DNA of 5,569 nt from an uncultured Eubacteriales bacterium (GTDB lineage: Bacteria; Bacillota; Clostridia; Oscillospirales; UMGS1783): contig USJY01000114.1 in NCBI GenBank assembly GCA_900555065.1, forward strand, positions 1 through 5,569. Reading direction: 5' to 3'. Positions 1-5,242 of this stretch are shown one piece after another (the stretch's first letter is position 1; the number at the start of each line of letters is the position of its first letter). Below the pieces are notes generated by a model. The model saw only the letters and a program-made list of their open reading frames with translations, made no database searches and was not told where the DNA came from. A program made the translations under genes and the position numbers.

Positions 1-733
1 TGTAATACTTGCCAATACGCCCCTGCACGATCTTCTCAATCACCTGCGCGGGCTTATTCTTATTCTTTTCATCCTCGGCAAGCTGCGCGGTGAGAATCTC
101 CTTCTCATGGGCGATCACGTCCGCCGGTACGCTTGCTTCGTCAAGATAAGCCGGATTCATCGCCGCGATCTGCATGCAGACGTTCTTGGCGTATTCTTGG
201 AAGCCCGCGGTTTCCGCGAGTCCGTCGCTGACCTCGAACTTCGTCACGACGCCGGCGTTTCCGCCGCCGTGGATGTAGGTGCCCGTGACGCCGTCGATGA
301 TCTCGAAACGACGGATGGACATGTTTTCGCCGATGGTGAAGATTTTATCCTTGAGCTCCGCCTCGACGCTGCGATCGCCGCAGTCGTAGGGCAGGGCGAG
401 GAGCTCCTCCATGTTTTTCGGTGCGTTTTTCAGGATCGTGCGCAGGATGCCCTTCACAAATTCCTGAAAGGAGGCGTTCTTTGCCACAAAATCGGTTTCG
501 GCGTTCACCTCCGCGATGACGGTGCGGCCGCCCTCCTTCAAAATATCGACGATGCCCTCCGCGGCGATGCGGTCGGCTTTTTTGGCGGCGACGGCCAAGC
601 CCTTTTCACGCAGAATCTTGATCGCCTCGTCGAAATTCCCCTCCGCGGCGACGAGCGCCTTCTTGCACTCCATCATCCCGCATCCGGTTTTCGTCCTGAG
701 GGCCATGACGTCTTTTGCTGCAATGGTTGCCAT
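1..733 (-). CDS. tsf: Elongation factor Ts (EF-Ts), 3' end outside window
   Basis: EF-Ts is the cytoplasmic nucleotide exchange factor that releases GDP from EF-Tu during translation elongation. The reading frame begins at ATG 733-731 (MATIAAKDVMALRTKTG...) and stays open for 244 codons to the window edge, so the C-terminus is missing. Visible family marks are the N-terminal UBA-like domain with LRTKTGCGMMECKKAL (residues 12-27) and the EF-Tu contact motif ETDFVAKN (79-86), followed by the core dimerisation region with GGGNAGVV (156-163). The tail at 221-228 is Lys/Asn rich (DEKNKNKP). An AAGG lies about 11 bases upstream of the start, a modest ribosome site. It follows rpsB by 97 bases on the same strand, the near-universal rpsB-tsf order, and no promoter is evident between them, so co-transcription is inferred. 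Identity is secure from motifs and context. Confidence 0.97.
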   Translation of the reverse strand, partial: MATIAAKDVMALRTKTGCGMMECKKALVAAEGNFDEAIKILREKGLAVAAKKADRIAAEGIVDILKEGGRTVIAEVNAETDFVAKNASFQEFVKGILRTILKNAPKNMEELLALPYDCGDRSVEAELKDKIFTIGENMSIRRFEIIDGVTGTYIHGGGNAGVVTKFEVSDGLAETAGFQEYAKNVCMQIAAMNPAYLDEASVPADVIAHEKEILTAQLAEDEKNKNKPAQVIEKIVQGRIGKYY

Positions 734-761
734 TTGCGTATATACCTTGTGCCCCTTCCCG

Positions 762-780
762 CAGCGGGGGATGCCCGCCG
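762..780 (-). other. Hairpin in the rpsB-tsf intercistronic gap
   Basis: In the transcript, CGGCGGG and CCCGCTG can pair over 7 bp (one G-U) around a 5-base loop, 29 bases before the tsf start. No U-run follows, so it is not a complete intrinsic terminator. It could stabilise mRNA ends, or adjust tsf expression relative to rpsB. The role is inference; only the inverted repeat is seen. Confidence 0.3.
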
Positions 781-830
781 GTAAAGAGGCTTCCTTTCTT
801 CTCTTCTTTAAAAAATATGGGGAACGAGAA

Positions 831-1586
831 TTACGCCTTTTCCGCGGCAGCGGGGGAAGCGACCGCTCCGGAAGCATCTTCTGCGCCGGAATCGGTGAGC
901 TGTTCGCCCTGGCGTCCCTCCAGGACCGCGTCCGCCATAATGGAAGCGATGAGCTTGATGGCGCGGATCGCGTCGTCGTTGCCGGGTACGACGTAATCGA
1001 TTTCATCCGGATCGCAGTTCGTATCGACGATCGCGACGACCGGGATTCCAAGCTTCTTGGCTTCGTCCACCGCGTTCTTTTCCTTCTTCGGATCGACGAC
1101 GAACATCGCGGAGGGAAGCGTCTTCATATCCTTGATACCGCCGAGGTTCTTTTCGAGATCGGCCATTTCCTTCTGCAGCGCGGCGACCTCCTTCTTAGGC
1201 AGCAGGTCGAAGGTTCCGTCCTCGGCCATTTTGTTCAGGTTGTGGAGCTTCTGCACGGATTTTTTAATGGTTTTAAAGTTCGTGAGCATGCCGCCCAGCC
1301 AGCGGACGTTGACGAAAAACATTTCAGAACGCTTGGATTCCTCGCGGATCGCGTCCTGCGCCTGCTTTTTCGTCCCGACGAAGAGCAGGCTTCCGCCCTC
1401 CGCGGCGATGTCGCGCACGAACATATACGCTTCTTCGATCTTTTTGACCGTCTTCTGCAGGTCGATGATGTAGATTCCGTTGCGCTCGGTGAAAATGTAC
1501 TCCGCCATTTTCGGGTTCCATCTCCGGGTCTGATGTCCGAAGTGGACGCCCGCCTCGAGCAGCTGCTTCATGGATACGACTGCCAT
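831..1586 (-). CDS. rpsB: 30S ribosomal protein S2
   Basis: S2 is a late-assembling protein of the small ribosomal subunit, bound between head and body near S1 in bacteria that have it. The 251-aa product has the full family pattern: N-terminal signature [20 protein letters not shown] (4-23), the [13 protein letters not shown] segment (34-46), [16 protein letters not shown] (92-107), and the C-terminal signature with VVDP (163-166) and [20 protein letters not shown] (181-200) followed by PGNDDA. Length is normal for S2; the last 25 or so residues form a low-complexity Ala/Glu/Ser tail. The frame is open another 27 codons upstream, but ATG 1586-1584 is chosen because S2 proteins begin here and a strong AAGGAG lies 8 bases before it. 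It is transcribed from a promoter at 1721-1749 through a 128-base structured leader, and leads into tsf. Confidence 0.98.
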   Translation of the reverse strand: MAVVSMKQLLEAGVHFGHQTRRWNPKMAEYIFTERNGIYIIDLQKTVKKIEEAYMFVRDIAAEGGSLLFVGTKKQAQDAIREESKRSEMFFVNVRWLGGMLTNFKTIKKSVQKLHNLNKMAEDGTFDLLPKKEVAALQKEMADLEKNLGGIKDMKTLPSAMFVVDPKKEKNAVDEAKKLGIPVVAIVDTNCDPDEIDYVVPGNDDAIRAIKLIASIMADAVLEGRQGEQLTDSGAEDASGAVASPAAAEKA

Positions 1587-1633
1587 TTGTAATACTCCTT
1601 TTCGGGTTTTCCCCGCCACCGCCGTTGGTTTTT

Positions 1634-1678
1634 GCATCCGGGCGAAGCCTTGTGGAGCGCCTCGCACCCGTCGGACGC
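1634..1678 (-). promoter_or_regulatory. Stem structure in the rpsB 5' leader
   Basis: The rpsB leader contains two stacked helices. The outer one pairs GCGTCCG (1678-1672) with CGGATGC (1640-1634), 7 bp with one G-U. The inner one pairs GCGAGGC (1665-1659) with GCTTCGC (1648-1642), 7 bp with one G-U, around a 10-base loop. They are separated by a 6-base bulge on one side and one base on the other. The leader's total length is about 128 bases. S2 is known to autoregulate through its mRNA leader in enterobacteria; an analogous role here is inference, because I cannot match this shape to a named leader family. Confidence 0.45.
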
Positions 1679-1720
1679 AGAGCGGTGTGTGTTTTTTGCC
1701 TTTCCTGAAAAAAGCACTCT

Positions 1721-1749
1721 ATTATAGCATAAAAAAGCTCTTGATGCAA
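1721..1749 (-). promoter_or_regulatory. Sigma-A promoter of rpsB-tsf
   Basis: Minus-strand -10 TATAAT (1726-1721) is a perfect match; 17 bp upstream lies -35 TTGCAT (1749-1744), matching only the first three consensus bases. Transcription would start near 1714, giving a leader of about 128 bases before rpsB. The -35 box sits inside the hairpin of the preceding terminator (1731-1758). Confidence 0.72.
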
Positions 1750-1758
1750 GGCTTTTTT
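1731..1758 (-). terminator. Intrinsic terminator after the flavoprotein gene, likely bidirectional
   Basis: Minus-strand RNA reads AAAAAAGC CTTG, loop CAT, CAAG, one bulged A, GCTTTTTT: a 12-bp stem ending in six U residues. The plus strand has the same A-stem-T form, so it may work both ways. It lies about 90 bases after the flavoprotein stop codon at 1847. The lower stem is A-U only, so its strength is uncertain. Confidence 0.6.
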
Positions 1759-1846
1759 ACATTTTATTGGTGTGCAATATTGGGAAATTTATACATGCGC
1801 GCGGTTTTCTCTGCAAACAGCATGCCGCTAATGGCGTGCGCGTGCC

Positions 1847-3220
1847 TCACGCGAGCCTGCGCCCCATCAGGACGCCCATGATCGAAGCCATCATCAGGCC
1901 CCGCGTCCAGCCGCTCGAATCGCCCAGACAGTGCAGCCCCGCGACGTTGGTGTCGAAGGCGGCGTCCATTTTGACGCGGTTGCTGTAAAATTTCAGCTCC
2001 GGGGAGTAGAGCAGCGTCTCGTTCGAGGCGAAGCCCGGCACCACGCAATCCACCGCCTGAATGAAATTGATGATGTTGATCATCGCGCGGTAGGGCATGG
2101 CGGCCGTGATGTCGCCCGCGACCGCGTCCGGCAGGGTGGGGCGCAGCTCCTCCTGCCAGGTGCGCTTTCCGTCCAAAATATCGCCGTAGCGCTGGACGAG
2201 GATATGCCCGGCGCCGAGCATATTGGTCAGCTCGCCGATCTTCTGTGCGTAGGCGATCGGCTGGTTGAACGGTTCGGTAAAGTGGTGCGAGCACAGGATC
2301 GCCAAATTCGTGTTATTGGATTTCAGATCCTTGTAGGAATGACCGTTGACGACCGCGAGGTCGTTGTCGTAATTTTCCTGGCTCACAAAGCCGCCCGGGT
2401 TTTGGCAGAACGTGCGCACCTTATTCTTGAACGGCTTCGGATACCCGATGAGCTTGGATTCATACAGCACGTTGTTGACGCGCTCCATGATTTCGTTGCG
2501 CACCTCGACCCGCACGCCGATGTCCACGATGCCGGGCTGGTGTCCGATTCCGTGCTCCGCGCAGATGCGTTCCAGCCAGTCCGCGCCGCGCCGCCCGGTG
2601 GCGACCACGGTCTCGTCGGCGTAGATTTCGGCTTCGTTCCGTCCGTCCCCGGCGCGCACGCCCCGGCAGCGGCCGTCCTCCAGGATCAGGTTGCTGCACT
2701 CCCAGCCGAAGCGCATTTCCACCCCGCATTGCAGGAGGTGCTGCTCGATCGCGTAATAAATTTCCTGCGCCTTTTCCGTCCCCAGATGGCGGATCGGACA
2801 GTCCACGAGCTTCAATCCCGCCTGAATGGCGCGCCTGCGGATCTCCTTGACCGCCCCGGCGTTTCCGACGCCCTCCACGTGCGTGTCCGCGCCGAAGGAA
2901 AGATAGATCTGATCGGTATAGCGGATCGTTTCCTCCGCGGCGGCCTCTCCGATGAGCTCGGGAAGGTCGCCGCCCACCTCAGGGCTCAGGGAAAGCTTCC
3001 CATCCGAAAACGCGCCCGCACCGGAAAAGCCGGTGGTGATATGGCAGAAGGGCTTGCAGGCGACGCAGCGGCCCGTCGTGCTTTTTGGGCATTTACGGTT
3101 TTCGATCGCGCTGCCCTTTTCGAGAATGGTGATGTGTTTTTTGCTGCCCTTCTGGAGCATTTCGTAGGCGGTGAAAATCCCGGCGGGGCCGGCCCCGACG
3201 ATCACGACGTCTGTTTTCAT
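1847..3220 (-). CDS. FAD-dependent dehydrogenase-like protein (COG2509 type), function unknown
   Basis: This is a 457-aa soluble flavoprotein with no signal peptide or membrane helices. The N-terminal Rossmann fold shows VGAGPAG (8-14), with an acidic residue E34 at the end of the second strand that would hold the FAD ribose. A second conserved VVATGRRG lies at 205-212, and the C-terminal FAD motif GLHCLGDSSG is at 428-437, followed by a GLMMASIMGVLMG helix. A cysteine cluster, C44-x7-C52-x2-C55-x3-C59, directly precedes GFSGAGAFSDGKLS (64-78). The pattern fits the COG2509 'uncharacterised FAD-dependent dehydrogenase' family; substrate and electron partner are not known to me. ATG 3220 places the GxGxxG fold at the usual distance from the N-terminus; the ribosome site is weak (AAAGG about 12 bases upstream). 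It is a single-gene unit with its own promoter (3414-3442), guanine-class riboswitch and terminator, which suggests a role linked to purine supply. Confidence 0.9.
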   Translation of the reverse strand: MKTDVVIVGAGPAGIFTAYEMLQKGSKKHITILEKGSAIENRKCPKSTTGRCVACKPFCHITTGFSGAGAFSDGKLSLSPEVGGDLPELIGEAAAEETIRYTDQIYLSFGADTHVEGVGNAGAVKEIRRRAIQAGLKLVDCPIRHLGTEKAQEIYYAIEQHLLQCGVEMRFGWECSNLILEDGRCRGVRAGDGRNEAEIYADETVVATGRRGADWLERICAEHGIGHQPGIVDIGVRVEVRNEIMERVNNVLYESKLIGYPKPFKNKVRTFCQNPGGFVSQENYDNDLAVVNGHSYKDLKSNNTNLAILCSHHFTEPFNQPIAYAQKIGELTNMLGAGHILVQRYGDILDGKRTWQEELRPTLPDAVAGDITAAMPYRAMINIINFIQAVDCVVPGFASNETLLYSPELKFYSNRVKMDAAFDTNVAGLHCLGDSSGWTRGLMMASIMGVLMGRRLA

Positions 3221-3288
3221 GTTCGTTTGATACCTTTCATCAAAAAATCCGTTTTATGTGGACCGCCGCGCCCTACCCGCGATTCTCC

Positions 3289-3338
3289 AAAAAAAGAACC
3301 GCCCGCGTTTGGCTGCAACTGTCCCGTCGGCGCGGGCG
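3289..3338 (-). terminator. Riboswitch expression-platform terminator
   Basis: CGCCCGCG (3338-3331) pairs perfectly with CGCGGGCG (3307-3300), giving an 8-bp G+C stem, followed by GTTCTTTTTTT. The 23-base loop carries GGGACAGTTG (3325-3316), which can instead pair with the 5' strand of aptamer helix P3. The stem shares two bases with the 3' end of P1. It stands 68 bases before the flavoprotein ATG, so termination here would silence the gene. Confidence 0.85.
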
Positions 3339-3400
3339 TCATAGTCAACTGTATGGGCAGTTGGTAGAAACATTCAACCACATTATGAATTTATATAACG
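3337..3400 (-). promoter_or_regulatory. Purine riboswitch aptamer, guanine class
   Basis: The minus strand holds a complete purine aptamer. P1 is CGTTATA (3400-3394) with TATGACG (3343-3337), 7 bp with one G-U. P2 is ATTCA (3390-3386) with TGAAT (3376-3372). The invariant J2/3 GTTTCTACC is at 3371-3363. P3 is AACTG (3362-3358) with CAGTT (3351-3347), then GAC before the P1 return strand. The residues that contact ligand in the xpt structure map as U22=3393, U47=3370, U51=3366 and position 74=3344, which is C; this predicts guanine or hypoxanthine rather than adenine. Loop L2 has the GG (3379-3378) and L3 the CC (3357-3356) needed for the loop-loop contact. Expected behaviour is off when ligand is bound, through the terminator at 3289-3338. 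Confidence 0.93.
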
Positions 3401-3413
3401 CATATCCTAAAAT

Positions 3414-3442
3414 AGTATAGCATACAGGCGTTATTTTGTCAA
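3414..3442 (-). promoter_or_regulatory. Sigma-A promoter of the riboswitch-flavoprotein unit
   Basis: Minus-strand TTGACA (3442-3437), a 17-bp spacer and TATACT (3419-3414) form a near-perfect sigma-A promoter. The start point near 3407 falls only a few bases before aptamer helix P1 at 3400, which independently supports both calls. It is back to back with the tRNA promoter. Confidence 0.88.
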
Positions 3443-3477
3443 GAACACAAAAACATAAAAAAAATTTGCGCGGGAAC

Positions 3478-3506
3478 TTGACAAGCGCAAAAAAATAGGG
3501 TATACT
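3478..3506 (+). promoter_or_regulatory. Sigma-A promoter of the tRNA-Leu unit
   Basis: TTGACA (3478-3483), a 17-bp spacer and TATACT (3501-3506) match the consensus closely. The A-rich stretch 3449-3466 just upstream could act as an UP element. Transcription would start near 3513, about 37 bases before the first tRNA-Leu sequence, and probably continue through the intact tRNA to the terminator at 3827-3855. Confidence 0.88.
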
Positions 3507-3549
3507 TCTTCGCGGGTGCAGGGGAAGTCCTGTGTCCATAATCAAATAC

Positions 3550-3592
3550 GCGGGTATGGCGGAATTGGCAGACGCGCTAGATTCAGGTACTA
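3550..3592 (+). pseudogene. Truncated tRNA-Leu (5' part only)
   Basis: These 43 bases match the start of the intact tRNA-Leu at 3731-3773 in 40 positions: acceptor 5' strand GCGGGTA, D-arm GCG...CGC and anticodon loop TTCAGGT. The match then ends. The anticodon stem is damaged (CTAGA against ACTAA, two mismatches), and there is no variable arm, T-arm (GGTTCRA) or acceptor return strand TACCCGC downstream. Some 12 bases before each copy are also alike (ATAATCAAATAC against ATAATTGAATAT), so the pair looks like an old tandem duplication of a tRNA gene, one copy of which lost its 3' half. It cannot form a cloverleaf and should not be a working tRNA, although RNase P might still cut at its 5' end. 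Confidence 0.65.
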
Positions 3593-3620
3593 ATGTGAAT
3601 CCAAACCGCTGTATTTGCGA

Positions 3621-3642
3621 AAACCTTGTAACATCAAGGTTT
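3621..3642 (+). repeat. Inverted repeat AAACCTTG / CAAGGTTT
   Basis: Eight-base perfect arms (3621-3628 and 3635-3642) flank a 6-base centre, TAACAT. There is no U-run after it, so it is not a terminator. Short inverted arms around a 6-8 base centre are also the shape of tyrosine-recombinase crossover sites, so it may be a recombination scar; that is inference. Confidence 0.45.
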
Positions 3643-3660
3643 CTGGCTCCATCTCCTCTC

Positions 3661-3718
3661 TCGGTGCGAGGAATTTGAAAGGTTTTGGTCTAACAAATCT
3701 GCAACCTTTCTGCACCGA
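3661..3718 (+). repeat. Composite long hairpin between the two tRNA-Leu sequences
   Basis: Outer arms TCGGTGC (3661-3667) and GCACCGA (3712-3718) enclose inner arms GAAAGGTT (3677-3684) and AACCTTTC (3703-3710), with bulges of 9 and 1 bases. Both helices are perfect (7 and 8 bp). It lies inside the tRNA transcription unit and ends 12 bases before the intact tRNA. No coding frame or known RNA family was recognised; it might be a processing element or a remnant of inserted DNA. Confidence 0.5.
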
Positions 3719-3730
3719 ATAATTGAATAT

Positions 3731-3817
3731 GCGGCTATGGCGGAATTGGCAGACGCGATAGATTCAGGTTCTATTAAGCGCAAGCTTGTGGAGGTTCAAG
3801 TCCTCTTAGCCGCACCA
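3731..3817 (+). tRNA. tRNA-Leu(CAG)
   Basis: This is a complete type II tRNA of 87 bases including encoded CCA. The acceptor stem is GCGGCTA (3731-3737) with TAGCCGC, discriminator A at 3814 and CCA 3815-3817. The D-arm is GCG...CGC. The anticodon stem is ATAGA with TCTAT around loop TTCAGGT, giving anticodon CAG (decodes CUG). A long variable arm is present, as required for leucine tRNAs, and the T-arm is GGAGG TTCAAGT CCTCT with one G-U pair. Its 3' end faces a tyrosine integrase gene, so it is the probable integration site of the neighbouring element. Confidence 0.96.
3793..3817 (+). other. Probable attachment-site core in the tRNA 3' end
   Basis: The T-arm, acceptor 3' strand and CCA of tRNA-Leu(CAG) lie next to an integrase gene that reads towards it. 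Tyrosine recombinases of integrative elements commonly use this tRNA segment as attB and restore it on insertion. The exact core cannot be set, because the other junction is outside the window. Confidence 0.4.
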
Positions 3818-3826
3818 TTTTCCCTG

Positions 3827-3855
3827 AAAGACACAGTTGGCGCTGTGTCTTTTTT
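3827..3855 (+). terminator. Intrinsic terminator after tRNA-Leu(CAG)
   Basis: AAAGACACAG (3827-3836) pairs with CTGTGTCTTT (3843-3852) over 10 bp around a 6-base loop, running into TTTTTT (3850-3855). It begins 10 bases after the tRNA CCA. The last bases meet the natural stop codon of the integrase frame (3857-3855), so the hairpin may also close the converging integrase transcript, though the U-run on that side is poor. Confidence 0.88.
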
Positions 3856-5209
3856 CATTCTACCGCGAGCAGTTCGCTCATAACTCCCGCCATCTCATTT
3901 TTAGCAGCGCTCACATTCATATGCGCATACCACTGCGTCATCTTGATATCGGCGTGTCCCAGCCATTCCTTGATTTTTCCAGTGGGACCTCCTTGGACAA
4001 CAGCATCGTTGCGCAGCTGTGCCGCAAATCGTGAAAGCGGATATGAGGCATTCGGCGCTTCTCCAAAAGCGCTTTGTGTTTTGCCGAAACATAGTCCGGT
4101 TTGAGAAGCCGACCGTGCTCATCTCTGCATAGATAGTGCCGGTCCTCTTTACAATAGAAACTGCCCAGCTTGCGCTCATAATGCTCCTGCCGTTCGTCGG
4201 CCTGCAAAATCGCCGTTTCCACCGTGTCCACCAGCGGCATACTCCGTAAACTGAATCTGTTCTTGGTGCGATCCTTTCGGATGATTTCAACGGTATGGTT
4301 CACATTTGCAGTCGTTACCGTATGCTGCACCAAAAGCATACGCCTCCGAAGATTCACCGCCGTGTCTTTGATCCCAAGCGCTTCAGAGCGCCGGAACCCG
4401 TAAAAACTGGCAAACAATACGGGAAGCTCCATTTTTGTGCCTTTTACGATGTGCAGGTAATCATTGATCTGCTCCTCATCGTAATAGCTGGCTTGATAGA
4501 TGGTCCGATCCGGCCTGTTTGTAATGAGATCCGTAGGATTATTCGGGATGGTCTGCTTGATATACAACTGCTGAAGCGCCTTGCGAATGTTGCAGTGATA
4601 ATGCAGGATTGAGTTTTGAGACAAATTGCAATACTTTGATAAGTAACGGTAAAATGCCTCAATATGTCCCGGCCGAAGATCTCCCACAGTTACGGCGAGA
4701 TCGTGGAAATAGGCGTAAGTACGGCCGTGCACATAGCCCTTATATGAGCCGTATGTACCCCGATCCAGAGTAGGGGCCAGCCGATCCAGCCATAACACCA
4801 AATAATCGCAAAAGAGCATTCTGCGTATCGTTTCGGGCTGTTCCTGGTCTGCCGTGGGAGCTGCATCCGAAAGCAAAATAATCCTTTCTAAATCCGGATT
4901 TGCTTCTTTTGGCGTTTCGCCGAGTATTTCTCGAAGCGAATCCAATGTCACCTCCGGCAATGACGGAAATTCCTGCGAAATCTTTTCAATCGGGTTGTCT
5001 GCGTGGGCATATTTGTCGATCAGTGATCCGTCACGATTGAATATTGCCCGAAGCAAATCGGTGATCTGCTCCGCATTCCTTTTATTCCCCCTTTCAGGCA
5101 ATCCGGTGGGAATCCATTTTGTTTTACGGCCTCCTTCTTTTCCATTCGGGTAAACATTGAGACAAGCGTAAAACAGTTTGTGTTTGATTTGAGGGCTGCC
5201 TGTTACCAA
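3855..5209 (-). pseudogene. Tyrosine recombinase/integrase, frameshifted near the C-terminus
   Basis: Phage/ICE-type site-specific integrase. From 5209 the frame gives 423 aa and stops at 3938. Domains: N-terminal arm-binding segment LFYACLNVYPNGKEGGRKTKWIPTGL (first part 12-37), an acidic linker of about 75 residues, the SAM-like core-binding domain from about 131 (MLFCDYLVLWLDRL) and the catalytic domain from about 240. Catalytic Arg lies in GFRRSEALG (R273) and HxxR in HDLRHSC (H393, R396). In frame, the product then reads EKSRNGWDTPISR and ends. One base added at the A5 run (T5 at 3974-3978 on plus) restores IKEWLGHADIKMTQWYAHM, with the missing catalytic His and Tyr, running to a natural TGA at 3857-3855 (full length about 451 aa). 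As written, the enzyme lacks its nucleophile. TTG 5209 is the start in this frame; an ATGATG at 5219-5214 is in another frame (see findings). Sequencing error or -1 slippage cannot be excluded. Confidence 0.85.
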
Positions 5210-5242
5210 ACTTCATCATCCTTTCTTCGGTAGAGATTGCCC

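Noticed and set aside
1788..1816. Second minus-strand promoter for rpsB (TTGCAG, 17 bp, TATAAA)
   Set aside because: The -35 is poor and transcripts from it would meet the terminator at 1731-1758 at once.
1821..1841. Hairpin just after the flavoprotein stop as its terminator
   Set aside because: On the minus RNA the stem has an A-C mismatch and no U-run; the hairpin at 1731-1758 is far better.
3217..3240. Short leader peptide MKGIKRT overlapping the flavoprotein start
   Set aside because: No ribosome site before its ATG, and the riboswitch already explains control of the gene.
3274..3280. TACCCGC on the plus strand, the exact partner of the truncated tRNA's GCGGGTA, suggesting a permuted tRNA
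   Set aside because: It lies upstream in the flavoprotein leader with no T-arm before it, so it is most likely chance.
107..3367. Long plus-strand open frames (107-784, 516-1592, 1931-3367)
   Set aside because: They lie antisense to tsf, rpsB and the flavoprotein gene, which have clear family motifs; the plus frames have no recognisable domains and are by-products of G+C-rich codon use.
3337..3400. Adenine or 2'-deoxyguanosine specificity of the aptamer
   Set aside because: Position 74 is C, not U, and the J2/3 GTTTCTACC and U51 are canonical, which favours guanine/hypoxanthine; only binding tests can settle finer choices.
3593..3730. Group I intron interrupting tRNA-Leu
   Set aside because: The segment is only about 140 bases, no conserved P/Q/R/S elements were seen, and the following tRNA is complete by itself with its own 5' half.
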